Shown piece by piece: positions 49,531 to 59,922 of a stretch of 64,000 bases of DNA; the first letter of the stretch is position 1, and every line of letters starts with the position of its first letter. The notes beneath the pieces are model-generated. The model searched no databases. It was given only the letters and a program-made list of their open reading frames with translations, and had not been told where the DNA came from. This DNA comes from Anaerobium acetethylicum (GTDB lineage: Bacteria; Bacillota; Clostridia; Lachnospirales; Lachnospiraceae), in the NCBI RefSeq assembly GCF_900096945.1, contig NZ_FMKA01000002.1:186001-250000 (forward strand). The letters run 5' to 3'. The translations under genes and the position numbers were made by a program.

Positions 49531-51053
49531 GTCTCAAATTGAAATCAGATTTTACAATCAGGACGAAGCTGGTTCTGATCTTTACGTTTGCCTCAGTAAT
49601 CGTATTCGGGGTAAATCTTTATATGTATTCCAACATAAACAGCGATCTTAAGGTGATTGAAAATGTATATTTAAGCAACAGAAGTCTGAATGAACTCGGC
49701 GGCGTATTGGGAGAAGTGCAGGACAGCATGTATGAATACCTGAATACGAAAAGCTCTGCGGCGTTGGAGGAGTATTACCGCAGCGGCCAGGAGTTCAGCA
49801 GCTATCTGGATGACATGAATGGAGCGGCATCGGAGGATTATGCCAGCCTCATGGAAAAGAACATCAGAAATATGTCGCTGGAATATCTTGAGGAAGCTGA
49901 AACGGCGGTTACGGCAAAGCGGGGCAGGAATATTGAAAAATACAAGGAAAGTTATGAGAATGCAACAGATACGTATCAGTATATCAGCACTTATATCTAT
50001 AGCCTGAATAATGAGCAGTTCAGAGACAATTCAAATAATTATGAGATTCTGTTAGTCTCTCTGAAATATCTGGAAATCATAACCACGGTAATTCTGTTCG
50101 TGATAACGGCATTGAATATCATACTGATCATGTTCTTTACAAACAGCATAACGACGCCTCTCAGGAGGCTTGCCAAAGCGGCTGATGAGGTCGCGGGGGG
50201 TAACCTGGATGTATTGCTTGCAGATACGCAGTATAACGACGAAGTGGGTGTCGTGTCAAAAGCATTCAATAAAATGACAGTGAGCATCAGGGATTATATC
50301 GCAAAGCTGAAGGAAAGCATGGAATCCGAGAGCCGGGCGAAGGAAAAAGAGCTTGTTATGGAAACCCATCTGAAGGATGCCCAGCTGAAATATCTTCAGG
50401 CCCAGATCAACCCCCACTTCCTTTTCAATACCCTGAATGCGGGCGTACAGCTGGCCATGATGGAAGAAGCCGAGAATACGGGGATCTTCATCGAAAAGAT
50501 GGCTGAATTTTTCAGATATAACATCAAGAAGATCAGTGAAGATGCAAGCCTGAGGGAAGAAATCGAACTTGTGGAAAGCTATATCTATATTATGAATGTG
50601 CGTTTTTCAGGCGAAATCGATTTCAGGAAGGAAATAGATGAAAGCCTGCTTGAAGCCAGGATTCCGAGCATGGTACTCCAACCGATCGTTGAGAATGCTG
50701 TAAGTTATGGAATCAGGGGTATAGAATGGGCGGGGCTTATAACTCTTTCAGTATCCTCCACGGAAAGCGGAGTGCTTATTCGCATTCAGGACAACGGAAG
50801 GGGAATGACGGAAGAGACTATTGCGAAGGTAATGAATGGAGAGCTGAAAAAAGAGGATTCCGATAAAAATTCCAATGGTATAGGGCTTGGTAACGTAATC
50901 AGCCGCCTGAAACTTTATTTTGGAACGGAAGATGTCTTTGAAATCAGAAGCGGAGGAACCGATCATGGAACGGAAGTCCTGATCAGTATTCCGGCCAGCG
51001 GTATATCGGGGCTTTCAGAGGCGGACCGGCGGATTGAGCAAGTTAGTAAGTGA
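49527..51053 (+). CDS. Sensor histidine kinase, YesM/LytS-like (His_kinase domain)
   Basis: HAMP plus 'LKYLQAQINPHFLFNTLNAGVQLAMMEE...MVLQPIVENAVSYGI...IQDNGRGM'. Confidence 0.92.
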   Translation: MSLKLKSDFTIRTKLVLIFTFASVIVFGVNLYMYSNINSDLKVIENVYLSNRSLNELGGVLGEVQDSMYEYLNTKSSAALEEYYRSGQEFSSYLDDMNGAASEDYASLMEKNIRNMSLEYLEEAETAVTAKRGRNIEKYKESYENATDTYQYISTYIYSLNNEQFRDNSNNYEILLVSLKYLEIITTVILFVITALNIILIMFFTNSITTPLRRLAKAADEVAGGNLDVLLADTQYNDEVGVVSKAFNKMTVSIRDYIAKLKESMESESRAKEKELVMETHLKDAQLKYLQAQINPHFLFNTLNAGVQLAMMEEAENTGIFIEKMAEFFRYNIKKISEDASLREEIELVESYIYIMNVRFSGEIDFRKEIDESLLEARIPSMVLQPIVENAVSYGIRGIEWAGLITLSVSSTESGVLIRIQDNGRGMTEETIAKVMNGELKKEDSDKNSNGIGLGNVISRLKLYFGTEDVFEIRSGGTDHGTEVLISIPASGISGLSEADRRIEQVSK

Positions 51054-51063
51054 GGGAAGATGT

Positions 51064-52659
51064 ATGTATAAAATAATGTTAGCTGATGACGAAGGCATTG
51101 TGATTGAATCTCTGAAGCGGATCATAGAGAAGAATTTTGGCGAATCCTGCGAGATCAGGGCTGCGAAGACCGGAAGGGCAGTGATCGAACTGGCGGAGGA
51201 ATTCAGACCGGACATTGCATTCATGGATATACAGATGCCTGGAATAAACGGTATCGAGGCAATGAAGGAAATTAAAAAATTTAACAATTCCACAATATTC
51301 ATCGTGATGTCGGCCTATGATAAATTTGTCTACGCGAAGGAGGCCATCAATCTTGGCGTGATGGAGTACCTTACAAAACCGGCAAATCAGGGGCGGATTG
51401 TGGAGACGATTGAAAAAGCAATGAAGATCGTGGATGGCGAGAAGGAGAAGAGAAGAAGAGACCTCAGAACGAAGGAGAAGCTGGAGACGGTCATTCCGAT
51501 TATTGAAAGCGGGCTTATCTATACGATTCTTTGCAGGGACGATTATACTGATGAGGCTGAAAACTTCAAGGAACTGCTCAGCATAGAATCAGACTATGGC
51601 TTTGTTCTGGTTGTACAGTACGGGGACATCAATGAAAGGGGCGATTTGGGAAATCCCGTGGGTGCCAGCGTGAAAGCCCAGTCCTTTTACCTGGAATTCA
51701 GGGAGATCGTGAAGGAATTCTTTCCTGCCATTATCGGACCAGCCATGGTAAATCAGATCGTAATCTTTATTCCGTGGGACCAGTCGAAAATGGAATACAA
51801 CGAGCGCATTCAGACGATTGAGAAGAGCAGGAATCTGGTAAGGAAGCTGATGCGCCGCATTGAGCTGAACTTCAGGATCGGAATCGGTTCGGTCAAACCA
51901 TTGGACGAACTTGTAGTTTCCTACAAGGAGGCGGCCAGGGTCATGCGTCTGAACAGAGGCAAGGTAGTCCATATCAGCGATACGGTTTCGGAAGCAGGCC
52001 AGGCAAGAGATTTCCTTGCAGAACTGGAGGATATCCTTGTGCAGTACATCCGGAGGGGCGACCTGGGAAGGGTAAAAGGAGAAGCCGACGCCTGCTTTGA
52101 CCTGATGGAAGAACAGGCTGAAAAATATGGAACAGACATAAGGACGAAGGTATTGTCCTTCCTGCTCAGGATAGAAAATGAGCTGTTTCACGGAATCCGG
52201 AGAGACTGCGATTTCATTGGCGGGAATGATGTTCTGGAAACCGTTATGGGGTATCAGGATACGTCGAAGCTGAGAACATGGTTCCTGGAAAAAGTAACGG
52301 AAATCTGCAGGAATGTCCTGACAAGCCGGGAGGAAAAATCAGACGGCATCATTTCAACGGCAAAGTCGTATATCCTTGAAAATTACCATAAAGACATTTC
52401 GCTGGATGAGGTTTCAAAGGAGGCTGACATCAGCCCCTATTATTTCAGTAAGCTTTTCAAGGAGGAGGCGGGCGAGAACTTTATCGAATATCTGACGAAG
52501 ATCAGGATAGACAAAGCAAAGCAGCTGCTGAACAACAAGGAATTGAGCATTAAGGAAATCTGCGTGGCGGTAGGCTATGGGGATCCCAATTACTTCAGCC
52601 GCATATTCAAGAAATACTCAGGCAGGACACCTACAGAATACAGGGAGGGAATACTTTGA
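51064..52659 (+). CDS. YesN-like response regulator with AraC-type HTH
   Basis: REC 'KIMLADDEGIVIESLKRI...AFMDIQMPGINGIEAM'; C-term 'ISPYYFSKLFKEEAGENFIEYLTKIRIDKAKQLL'. Confidence 0.93.
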   Translation: MYKIMLADDEGIVIESLKRIIEKNFGESCEIRAAKTGRAVIELAEEFRPDIAFMDIQMPGINGIEAMKEIKKFNNSTIFIVMSAYDKFVYAKEAINLGVMEYLTKPANQGRIVETIEKAMKIVDGEKEKRRRDLRTKEKLETVIPIIESGLIYTILCRDDYTDEAENFKELLSIESDYGFVLVVQYGDINERGDLGNPVGASVKAQSFYLEFREIVKEFFPAIIGPAMVNQIVIFIPWDQSKMEYNERIQTIEKSRNLVRKLMRRIELNFRIGIGSVKPLDELVVSYKEAARVMRLNRGKVVHISDTVSEAGQARDFLAELEDILVQYIRRGDLGRVKGEADACFDLMEEQAEKYGTDIRTKVLSFLLRIENELFHGIRRDCDFIGGNDVLETVMGYQDTSKLRTWFLEKVTEICRNVLTSREEKSDGIISTAKSYILENYHKDISLDEVSKEADISPYYFSKLFKEEAGENFIEYLTKIRIDKAKQLLNNKELSIKEICVAVGYGDPNYFSRIFKKYSGRTPTEYREGIL

Positions 52660-53711
52660 AAAGAAGCAGGGGAAACACGGTTGGCATTTTGATATGCATA
52701 TTGATTCTGTGTACCACTCTGGGTGGATGCGGTCCTTCAGAAACTGGCAGGCAGGCTTCTGGCGGGGAAGCAGAGAGGAAAATACGCATCGGAATGAGTT
52801 TTGATTCTCTTGTAATCGAACGATGGCAGAAAGACAGAGATGCCTTTGTTGCAACAGCTGAAGAACTTGGGGCGGATGTGGAGATTGCGATCGCAAACGG
52901 AAGCGTGGAAAAGCAGAATGCTCAGATTGCGGATTTTGTGAAGGATAAAATGGATGTAATCGTCATAGTTCCCACCGATTGCGAGAAGATCAGCGAGGCC
53001 GTCAGAAAGGCAAAGGACAAAGGAGTAAAGATTATCTCTTATGACAGGCTGATCAGGGATGCGGGTGTGGATCTTTACATTTCCTTTGATAACGAAGAAA
53101 TCGGAAGGATGATGGCAGGAGCCCTGATTGAAAGTGTTCCGGAAAACGGAAGCATAGCGGCTGTTTTTGGACCTGACACGGACGGGAATGCCGCCATGGT
53201 GGAAAAGGGATTCAATGAAGTGATAGCGGAAATCGGTCTGAAAGTCATCTACAAGACCTACGCAGAAAAGTGGCTTGCCGAAAAAGCATTCGATGCTGTG
53301 GTTGAGGCACTGGATACGGCAGGCAGTTTCGATGGTATCGTCTGTGGAAATGATAATCTGGCGGGATATGCGGTGAAGGCGCTTTCAGAGCACAGGCTGG
53401 CTGGAAAGGTGAGTGTAGCCGGGCAGGATGGAGACCTGGATGCATGCCAGAGGATTGTTGAAGGAACCCAGACAGTGACCGTATATAAACCGGTGGAAGA
53501 ACTGGCTGAAAAGGCGGCCAGATATGCTGTAATGCTGGCGGCGGATGGTACAATAGAGGCAGATGAGACTATTTTTGACGGCAAGCAGGCAGTCCCCTAT
53601 GAAAAGCTGGCGCCTATAGCAGTTACAAAAGAAAATATTGAGGAAGTAATTATAGATGGAGGCGTCCATTTGAGAGAAGACGTATATCTGAATATGCCAA
53701 AAGGCCAATAG
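52656..53711 (+). CDS. Sugar ABC substrate-binding lipoprotein (XylF/ChvE-like)
   Basis: Lipobox 'TTLGGC'; 'KIRIGMSFDSLVIERWQKDRDAFVATAEELGADVEIAIANGSVEKQNAQI...DRLIRDAGVDLYISFDNEEIG'. Confidence 0.9.
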   Translation: MKRSRGNTVGILICILILCTTLGGCGPSETGRQASGGEAERKIRIGMSFDSLVIERWQKDRDAFVATAEELGADVEIAIANGSVEKQNAQIADFVKDKMDVIVIVPTDCEKISEAVRKAKDKGVKIISYDRLIRDAGVDLYISFDNEEIGRMMAGALIESVPENGSIAAVFGPDTDGNAAMVEKGFNEVIAEIGLKVIYKTYAEKWLAEKAFDAVVEALDTAGSFDGIVCGNDNLAGYAVKALSEHRLAGKVSVAGQDGDLDACQRIVEGTQTVTVYKPVEELAEKAARYAVMLAADGTIEADETIFDGKQAVPYEKLAPIAVTKENIEEVIIDGGVHLREDVYLNMPKGQ

Positions 53712-53726
53712 AAGGACGGAGTCAGA

Positions 53727-53768
53727 GGAGTAGCATTTTTTTGCACAAAAAAATGCTACTCCTTTTTT
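53727..53768 (+). terminator. Intrinsic terminator
   Basis: GGAGTAGCATTTTTTT-gcac-AAAAAAATGCTACTCC plus T6. Confidence 0.9.
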
Positions 53769-53884
53769 GTCGTGTGGAACCCGGGATGAAAATGTGCAGA
53801 TAGTGACAATCTATTCCTATTTCCCCCGTGATATATTTTACATGTAATAAATAACGGAACGCAAAGAAAAGGGAGGATTTAGTT

Positions 53885-54994
53885 ATGAAAAGAAGTATCA
53901 GGAAAGTGTTATCTCTGTGTGTTGCAATGGTAATGGTATTTTCATTAGCAGCCTGCGGAAGCAGCAAAACAGACAATACCTCATCAGACGGATCGGCATC
54001 AACGGAAGCAGGCAAGAAAATCGGTGTTGCCATGCCTACCAAAGATTTGCAGCGCTGGAACCAGGATGGCGCCAATATGAAGAGCGAACTGGAAGCAGCA
54101 GGATATAAAGTAGATTTACAGTATGCAAATAATGAAATCGCAACACAGGTCTCACAGATTGAAAACATGATTACTGCAGGATGTGAAACTCTTGTCATAG
54201 CAGCAATTGACGGAAGCGCTTTAGGAACCGTTCTTGCACAGGCAAAAGATGCAGAAATCCAGGTTATTGCATATGACCGCCTGATTATGGAAAGCGATGC
54301 AGTATCCTATTATGCTACATTTGATAACTATATGGTCGGAACGATACAGGGAACATTTATCCGTGATGCGCTTGATTTAGAGAATGCGGAAGGCCCTTTC
54401 AATATCGAACTCTTCACAGGATCATCTGATGATAACAATGCACGTTTCTTCTTTGGAGGAGCGATCGACATTCTTCAGGAATACATCGACAGCGGGAAAT
54501 TAGTAGTAGTTTCAGGACAGACAGAATTTGAAGAAGTGGCAACACCAAACTGGTCAACTGAAGAAGCGCAGAAGCGTATGGATAATATCATTACAGCATA
54601 TTATGCAGACGGAGAAAAGCTGGATGCAGTTCTCTCATCAAACGATTCCGTTGCAAACGGAATCACAAATTCACTTGTGAGTGCCGGATACACAGGCGAA
54701 GACTTCCCGGTACTGACTGGACAGGATTGCGACATCACATCAGTAAAGAATATCTTAGCAGGAAAACAGTCTATGTCGATCTTTAAGGATACCCGTACTT
54801 TAGCAAGCCAGGTTGTAAAAATGGTGGATGCGATCATGCAGGGAACTGAAGTGCCTGTAAATGACACTGAGTCTTATGACAACGGAACGGGAATTATCCC
54901 TACATTCCTTTGTGAACCAGTATTCGCGGATAAAGATAATTACAAAGAACTTTTAATCGATTCAGGATACTACACGGAAGACAAGTTAAAATAG
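53885..54994 (+). CDS. Multiple-sugar ABC transporter substrate-binding lipoprotein (ChvE/XylF-like)
   Basis: Lipobox 'SLAAC'; 'KKIGVAMPTKDLQRWNQDGANMKSELEAAGYKVDLQYANNEIATQVSQIENMI'. Confidence 0.93.
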   Translation: MKRSIRKVLSLCVAMVMVFSLAACGSSKTDNTSSDGSASTEAGKKIGVAMPTKDLQRWNQDGANMKSELEAAGYKVDLQYANNEIATQVSQIENMITAGCETLVIAAIDGSALGTVLAQAKDAEIQVIAYDRLIMESDAVSYYATFDNYMVGTIQGTFIRDALDLENAEGPFNIELFTGSSDDNNARFFFGGAIDILQEYIDSGKLVVVSGQTEFEEVATPNWSTEEAQKRMDNIITAYYADGEKLDAVLSSNDSVANGITNSLVSAGYTGEDFPVLTGQDCDITSVKNILAGKQSMSIFKDTRTLASQVVKMVDAIMQGTEVPVNDTESYDNGTGIIPTFLCEPVFADKDNYKELLIDSGYYTEDKLK

Positions 54995-55111
54995 CAGGTC
55001 CGGGGCGGGTGATATCATTGCCCGCCCAAGTGTCTTCGCACTCAGAATCGATGGCTATGGGAGTTAAAAATGGCGAGGCCGCTTTGTTAAAGGCATGAAG
55101 GAGGAATTGGA

Positions 55112-56650
55112 TTGGCTGAATTGTTATTGGAAATGAAAAATATTACGAAGCTTTTTCCGGGCGTACGTGCCCTGGATAATGTGAATCTCAAGGTGGAAAA
55201 AGGAGAAATCCACGCCCTGGTCGGGGAAAACGGAGCAGGCAAATCCACGCTGATGAATGTCCTGAGCGGAATATACCCCTTTGGCAGCTACGAAGGCGAG
55301 ATTTTCTACAACGGAGAGCTGTGCAGGTTTAAGGAAATCAATGACAGCGAAGAAAAGGGAATTGTAATCATACATCAGGAACTGGCGCTGGTACCGTATA
55401 TGACAATCGGTGAAAATATGTTTCTTGGCAATGAACGAGGACGAAAGGCCGCAATAGACTGGAATGAAACATATGCGAAGGCAGACGGACTGCTGAAGAC
55501 AGTAGGGCTTAATGAATCTTCACGTACACTGATCAAGGACATCGGGGTCGGAAAGCAGCAGATGGTCGAGATTGCAAAGGCGCTTGCCAAGAATGTAAAA
55601 CTGCTGATACTCGATGAACCGACGGCTTCCCTGAATGAAACAGATTCGAAACAGCTGCTGGACCTGCTTCTGGAATTCAAGAAGTCAGGAATGACATCAA
55701 TCATAATATCGCATAAACTGAATGAAATCTCCTATGTGGCGGATAAGATAACGGTTATCCGTGACGGTTCGACAATAGAGACGCTTGACAAGAAAACGGA
55801 TGATTTCAGTGAAGAAAGAATCATCAAAGGAATGGTTGGCCGTGATCTGGTAGACCGATTCCCGAAACGTGAAAAGAAAAATATCGGAAAAATCAATCTT
55901 GAAGTAGAAAACTGGACTGTTTACCATCCTTTATACAGCGACCGCAAGGTGGTAGATCATGTATCCATCAATGTGCGCAAGGGCGAAGTGGTCGGGATAT
56001 CCGGACTTATGGGTGCCGGCAGGACTGAACTTGCAATGAGCATATTCGGCAGGAGTTATGGCACCAACATCAGTGGTACTTTGAAAATCAACGGTGAGAC
56101 TGTCAATTTGAAAAATGCGCAGCAGGCCATAGAAAAGAAACTGGCATATGTTACGGAGGACAGAAAAGGAAACGGGCTCATACTTTCCAATTCCATCCGC
56201 ATCAACACGACTCTGGCAAAAATGGACAAAATCAGTCATTATAATATAATCGACAGGGATCTTGAAATAAAAGTCGCAAATGAATACAAGGAAAAACTGA
56301 GGACAAAATGTCCTTCCATAGAGCAGAAGGTAGGCAATCTGAGTGGCGGAAACCAGCAGAAGGTGCTGCTGAGCAAATGGATGTTTGCAGATCCGGATGT
56401 CATCATCCTGGACGAGCCGACCCGAGGCATAGACGTGGGTGCTAAGTATGAAATCTACTGCATCATCAACAGGCTGGTGGCAGAAGGGAAATCGGTCATT
56501 ATGATTTCTTCGGAGCTTCCGGAAGTACTGGGAATGTGCGACCGCATCTACATCATGAACGAAGGCAGGATAGCAGGGGAGCTCAGCCAGGCTGAAGCGA
56601 CCCAGGAATCTATCATGCAGCATATCATTAAATCAGGCAAAGGAGAGTAA
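55112..56650 (+). CDS. Sugar ABC transporter ATP-binding protein (MmsA/XylG-like, duplicated ABC)
   Basis: '[44 protein letters not shown]'; second half '[40 protein letters not shown]'. Confidence 0.94.
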   Translation: MAELLLEMKNITKLFPGVRALDNVNLKVEKGEIHALVGENGAGKSTLMNVLSGIYPFGSYEGEIFYNGELCRFKEINDSEEKGIVIIHQELALVPYMTIGENMFLGNERGRKAAIDWNETYAKADGLLKTVGLNESSRTLIKDIGVGKQQMVEIAKALAKNVKLLILDEPTASLNETDSKQLLDLLLEFKKSGMTSIIISHKLNEISYVADKITVIRDGSTIETLDKKTDDFSEERIIKGMVGRDLVDRFPKREKKNIGKINLEVENWTVYHPLYSDRKVVDHVSINVRKGEVVGISGLMGAGRTELAMSIFGRSYGTNISGTLKINGETVNLKNAQQAIEKKLAYVTEDRKGNGLILSNSIRINTTLAKMDKISHYNIIDRDLEIKVANEYKEKLRTKCPSIEQKVGNLSGGNQQKVLLSKWMFADPDVIILDEPTRGIDVGAKYEIYCIINRLVAEGKSVIMISSELPEVLGMCDRIYIMNEGRIAGELSQAEATQESIMQHIIKSGKGE

Positions 56651-56651
56651 A

Positions 56652-57809
56652 ATGAATAAAACAATAGAACTACTTAAAAAGAATACCATGCTGATTGCAC
56701 TGGTAATCGTAACCCTGTTTTTTGCAGCTACAACAGGCGGGACTCTGCTTGCACCCCAGAATATTGCGAATCTGATCGCACAGAACGGCTATGTCGTTAT
56801 TCTTGCAGTCGGCATGCTGCTGTGTATCCTCACCGGCGGAAACATTGACCTTTCGGTAGGATCGATCGTTGCCCTGGTAGGAGCACTGGCAGGACAGCTG
56901 ATCGTAAACCAGAAGGTAAACATCTATGTATCCATCCTTATTTGCCTCGTGGTAGGCCTTGCAATCGGCGCATGGCAGGGATTCTGGATTGCCTATGTCA
57001 GGATTCCGGCATTCATCGTAACCCTGGCCGGCATGCTTTTATGGCGCGGTGTCGCACTGATCATCCTGGACGGACTGACGATTTCACCTTTCCCGGACAA
57101 CTATCTGAACATCTTCAACAGTTTCGTTCCGGATCCTTTCGGCGGGGAAATCAATATCCTGTGCGTGGCAGTGGGCGTTGGAATCAGCATACTCTACGTG
57201 GTGCTTCAGCTTGTTGACAGGGCGAAAAAATCGAAAAAGGGATACGAAATGGAGAGTATTGCGGCAATGGCAGTAAAATCTGTGCTGATCTGTGCCGTGA
57301 TCATCGTATTGGCTTATATGCTTGCACAATATAAAGGAATCCCGGCAATTCTGATCCTGCTTACTGTCATCGTTCTGGCATATGCATATTATACTTCAAG
57401 GACTGTTCCCGGGCGTCATTTCTATGCGCTTGGCGGAAATGAAAAAGCAGCAAAGCTGAGCGGTATTCATACCGACCGGGTTTTATTTACAGCATATGTG
57501 AATATGGCACTGTTGAGCGCGGTTGCTGCAATGGCCTGCGTTGCGAGATTCAATTCCGCAGCTCCGACAGCAGGGCAGAACTATGAAATGGACGCAATCG
57601 CATCATGCTATATCGGCGGCGTTTCCGCATACGGCGGAATCGGTACAGTACAGGGTGCTGTTATCGGTGCCATCTTCATGGGCGTACTGAATAACGGTAT
57701 GTCAATTATGGGTATCGACGCAAATGTACAGAAGGCAGTAAAAGGTCTTGTGCTTCTGGCAGCAGTTGCATTTGATGTCATCTCCAAAAAGAGAGCAAAG
57801 ACAGCCTGA
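56652..57809 (+). CDS. Sugar ABC transporter permease (MmsB/XylH-like)
   Basis: 'GNIDLSVGSIVALVGALAGQLI', 'GLTISPFPDNYLNIF', 'IASCYIGGVSAYGGIGTVQGAVIGAIFMGVLNNGM'. Confidence 0.94.
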   Translation: MNKTIELLKKNTMLIALVIVTLFFAATTGGTLLAPQNIANLIAQNGYVVILAVGMLLCILTGGNIDLSVGSIVALVGALAGQLIVNQKVNIYVSILICLVVGLAIGAWQGFWIAYVRIPAFIVTLAGMLLWRGVALIILDGLTISPFPDNYLNIFNSFVPDPFGGEINILCVAVGVGISILYVVLQLVDRAKKSKKGYEMESIAAMAVKSVLICAVIIVLAYMLAQYKGIPAILILLTVIVLAYAYYTSRTVPGRHFYALGGNEKAAKLSGIHTDRVLFTAYVNMALLSAVAAMACVARFNSAAPTAGQNYEMDAIASCYIGGVSAYGGIGTVQGAVIGAIFMGVLNNGMSIMGIDANVQKAVKGLVLLAAVAFDVISKKRAKTA

Positions 57810-57880
57810 CGGGAAACAGGCAGTGCATGAACGGCAGATATACAAGGGGAAAATGTAAAAAAACATATCAGTTATAAACG

Positions 57881-57912
57881 AAAACGGCCAGGAAAAACTT
57901 CCTGACCGTTTT
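57881..57912 (+). terminator. Intrinsic terminator
   Basis: AAAACGGCCAGGAA-aaac-TTCCTGACCGTTTT, one mismatch. Confidence 0.8.
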
Positions 57913-58060
57913 CCGATTGACATAAATAATCCTGAATTATATAATATGGTCTAGTAAACCGGAATCCGATTAGCATATGAGCTGGCACTCGTGGGATCCT
58001 GGTTCTGCAATTTTTATGCATTACGAAGTACTGTTGGAGACAGAGTCCTGAACAGGTGCC

Positions 58061-58105
58061 GTGTGCATCATATGTGACTATAAGGACATAGTCCGGAACA
58101 GTTAC
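58061..58105 (+). repeat. Repeat element C motif
   Basis: GTGTGCATCATATGTGACTATAAGGACATAGTCCGGAACAGTTAC. Confidence 0.7.
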
Positions 58106-58218
58106 TAAAATCTGTATAAACAGCTCGCATAGACCGGAAACCGTATGGTGGATGGTGCGATATCAAAAGACAAGCAGCGTGGCGGGTCTGGCAGCCGATT
58201 TCGCGCGGAGAGGTATAT

Positions 58219-59355
58219 ATGGCATATAATACTAAAAAATTATCCAACCAGGAATTGAGACAAATAAATAAAAATGTGATATTCAGATATCTGTATGATA
58301 ACGACTGCGTATCAAAACAGGATATTTCAACTGCCCTTTCATTAAGCATGCCGACCGTCAATCAGAACATCAAGGAACTGACGGAGGACGGCCTGGTTGT
58401 GGCAGCCGGCAATTTCGAATCCACAGGCGGCAGGAAGGCGGTAGCCATCACATACAACAAAAGCGCAGTATTCTCAGTGGGGATTGCAATAACCATGAAC
58501 AACATCAGGATTGTGGTTGTGGATCTTTCGGGGGAGCAGCTCTACTACAGGAAATATAAATGCGGGTTCGAAGTATCGGATTCCTATGCGGAGAAACTGA
58601 CAGGATATCTGAATGCCAGCATAGAGGAGTCAGGCGTCGACAGTACAAAAATACTGGGCGTGGGCATTTCGGTTCCGGGCATTATTGAGAACGAGAAGGA
58701 CTTCATCATAAAAATAGCCCCTTCCCTGCATGCTAAAAACCAGCCGCTTACCTATATCACTGAGAAAATAGAGTATGAGGTCATGGTAGATAACGATGCC
58801 TATCTGGGCGGAGTTGCCGAGCTGTGGAACGGAAAAAGCGAAAAGACCGTGGCTTATATTTATGTGGATAAGGGCGTCGGCGGGACTATTTTCATAGACA
58901 ATAAGCCATTCAAGGGCGAGAAGAATATGAGCGCCGAGTTCGGCCATATGGTGATACATCCCCATGGGAACAGGTGCAACTGTGGGAAAACGGGCTGCTT
59001 TGAAGCCTACATATCAACTGACAGGCTGTCTGAAGATCTCGGAATCAGCCTTGCTGAATTTTTCAAGAGGCTTGATGCAGGCGACGGGGAAGTAAAGGAG
59101 AGGTTTGAAAAATATCTGGATGACCTGTGTATCGGGCTGAGCAACATCAACACGATCCTGGATGCGGATGTGGTGCTCGGAGGAAGCATCGTGGAGTATA
59201 TAGACGATTACATCGGGGAAATCGACAGGAAACTGTCAGAGATGAATCCCTTTGAAAAGGACAGGTATTTCCATATTGCGAAAATCAAAAGGGCGAAAGC
59301 CAGCGCGATAGGCGCTGCCCTGTATTTCATCGAAAGATTTATTGAAAATATTTAA
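58219..59355 (+). CDS. ROK-family transcriptional regulator (XylR/NagC-like)
   Basis: N-terminal HTH 'NDCVSKQDISTALSLSMPTVNQNIKEL'; ROK 'MVIHPHGNRCNCGKTGCFEAYIS'. Confidence 0.92.
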   Translation: MAYNTKKLSNQELRQINKNVIFRYLYDNDCVSKQDISTALSLSMPTVNQNIKELTEDGLVVAAGNFESTGGRKAVAITYNKSAVFSVGIAITMNNIRIVVVDLSGEQLYYRKYKCGFEVSDSYAEKLTGYLNASIEESGVDSTKILGVGISVPGIIENEKDFIIKIAPSLHAKNQPLTYITEKIEYEVMVDNDAYLGGVAELWNGKSEKTVAYIYVDKGVGGTIFIDNKPFKGEKNMSAEFGHMVIHPHGNRCNCGKTGCFEAYISTDRLSEDLGISLAEFFKRLDAGDGEVKERFEKYLDDLCIGLSNINTILDADVVLGGSIVEYIDDYIGEIDRKLSEMNPFEKDRYFHIAKIKRAKASAIGAALYFIERFIENI

Positions 59356-59380
59356 TACTGAACAGAAACCAGTTTTTGGG

Positions 59381-59409
59381 GGCGCATGTCATATGCGGCC
59401 TCTTTTTTT
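59381..59409 (+). terminator. Probable intrinsic terminator after the ROK gene
   Basis: GGCGCATgtcatATGCGGCC followed by TCTTTTTTT. Confidence 0.6.
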
Positions 59410-59426
59410 CGGCCATAGGTGTGGAG

Positions 59427-59833
59427 TGTCAAAAGCCCCTATACAAAATGGTATGCGTCAATTTGCACAGTTTTCGACAATTCGGACGCGATGGAAAACA
59501 TGTTCATTCGCAGCGCGCTCTCGCTTAGATGAAGACGTAGTGGTACGTAGGGCTGCGCTTTCAGCGGTCCTATGTACTAATGGTTTGCCTGTTCAGTAAC
59601 CTAGTGACGCGAGGTGTTTTTATGCTGCTTTTGCATAAAAACCCGAGTTCGGCGTGCGCCAAATTGCAGTTCTTGCAATTTGTGTGCATCATATGTAACT
59701 ATGAAGGACGTAGTCCGGAATAGTTACCAACGTCTTCATAAAGCTGCTCATTGAACCATGTTTTCCATCGCTGTGCTGTAGCTGGCGAATGTGCAAATTA
59801 ACTAAGCCGAAGGTTACAAGAGGGCTTTTGACA
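59427..59833 (+). repeat. Palindromic element A, copy 3, carrying a nested element C insert (59578-59727)
   Basis: Perfect 12-bp terminal inverted repeat TGTCAAAAGCCC / GGGCTTTTGACA; 55-nt block at 59495-59549 identical to copy 2. Confidence 0.88.
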
Positions 59834-59893
59834 TGCTGATCTTCATAGGAAAGATCTTTGAGAAAAACCCTCCAAAAAATATCAGAAAACAGA

Positions 59894-59922
59894 TTGACAT
59901 TCAGACAAAATCTATATATAAT
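59894..59922 (+). promoter_or_regulatory. Consensus sigma-A promoter upstream of xylulokinase, TTGACA-17-TATAAT
   Basis: -35 at 59894-59899, -10 at 59917-59922; palindrome CTTTTGCAAAAG at 59938-59949. Confidence 0.8.

Noticed and set aside
59342-59599. 85-aa ORF overlapping the end of the ROK gene and repeat A copy 3
   Set aside because: Runs through terminator and repeat sequence; no independent coding signal.
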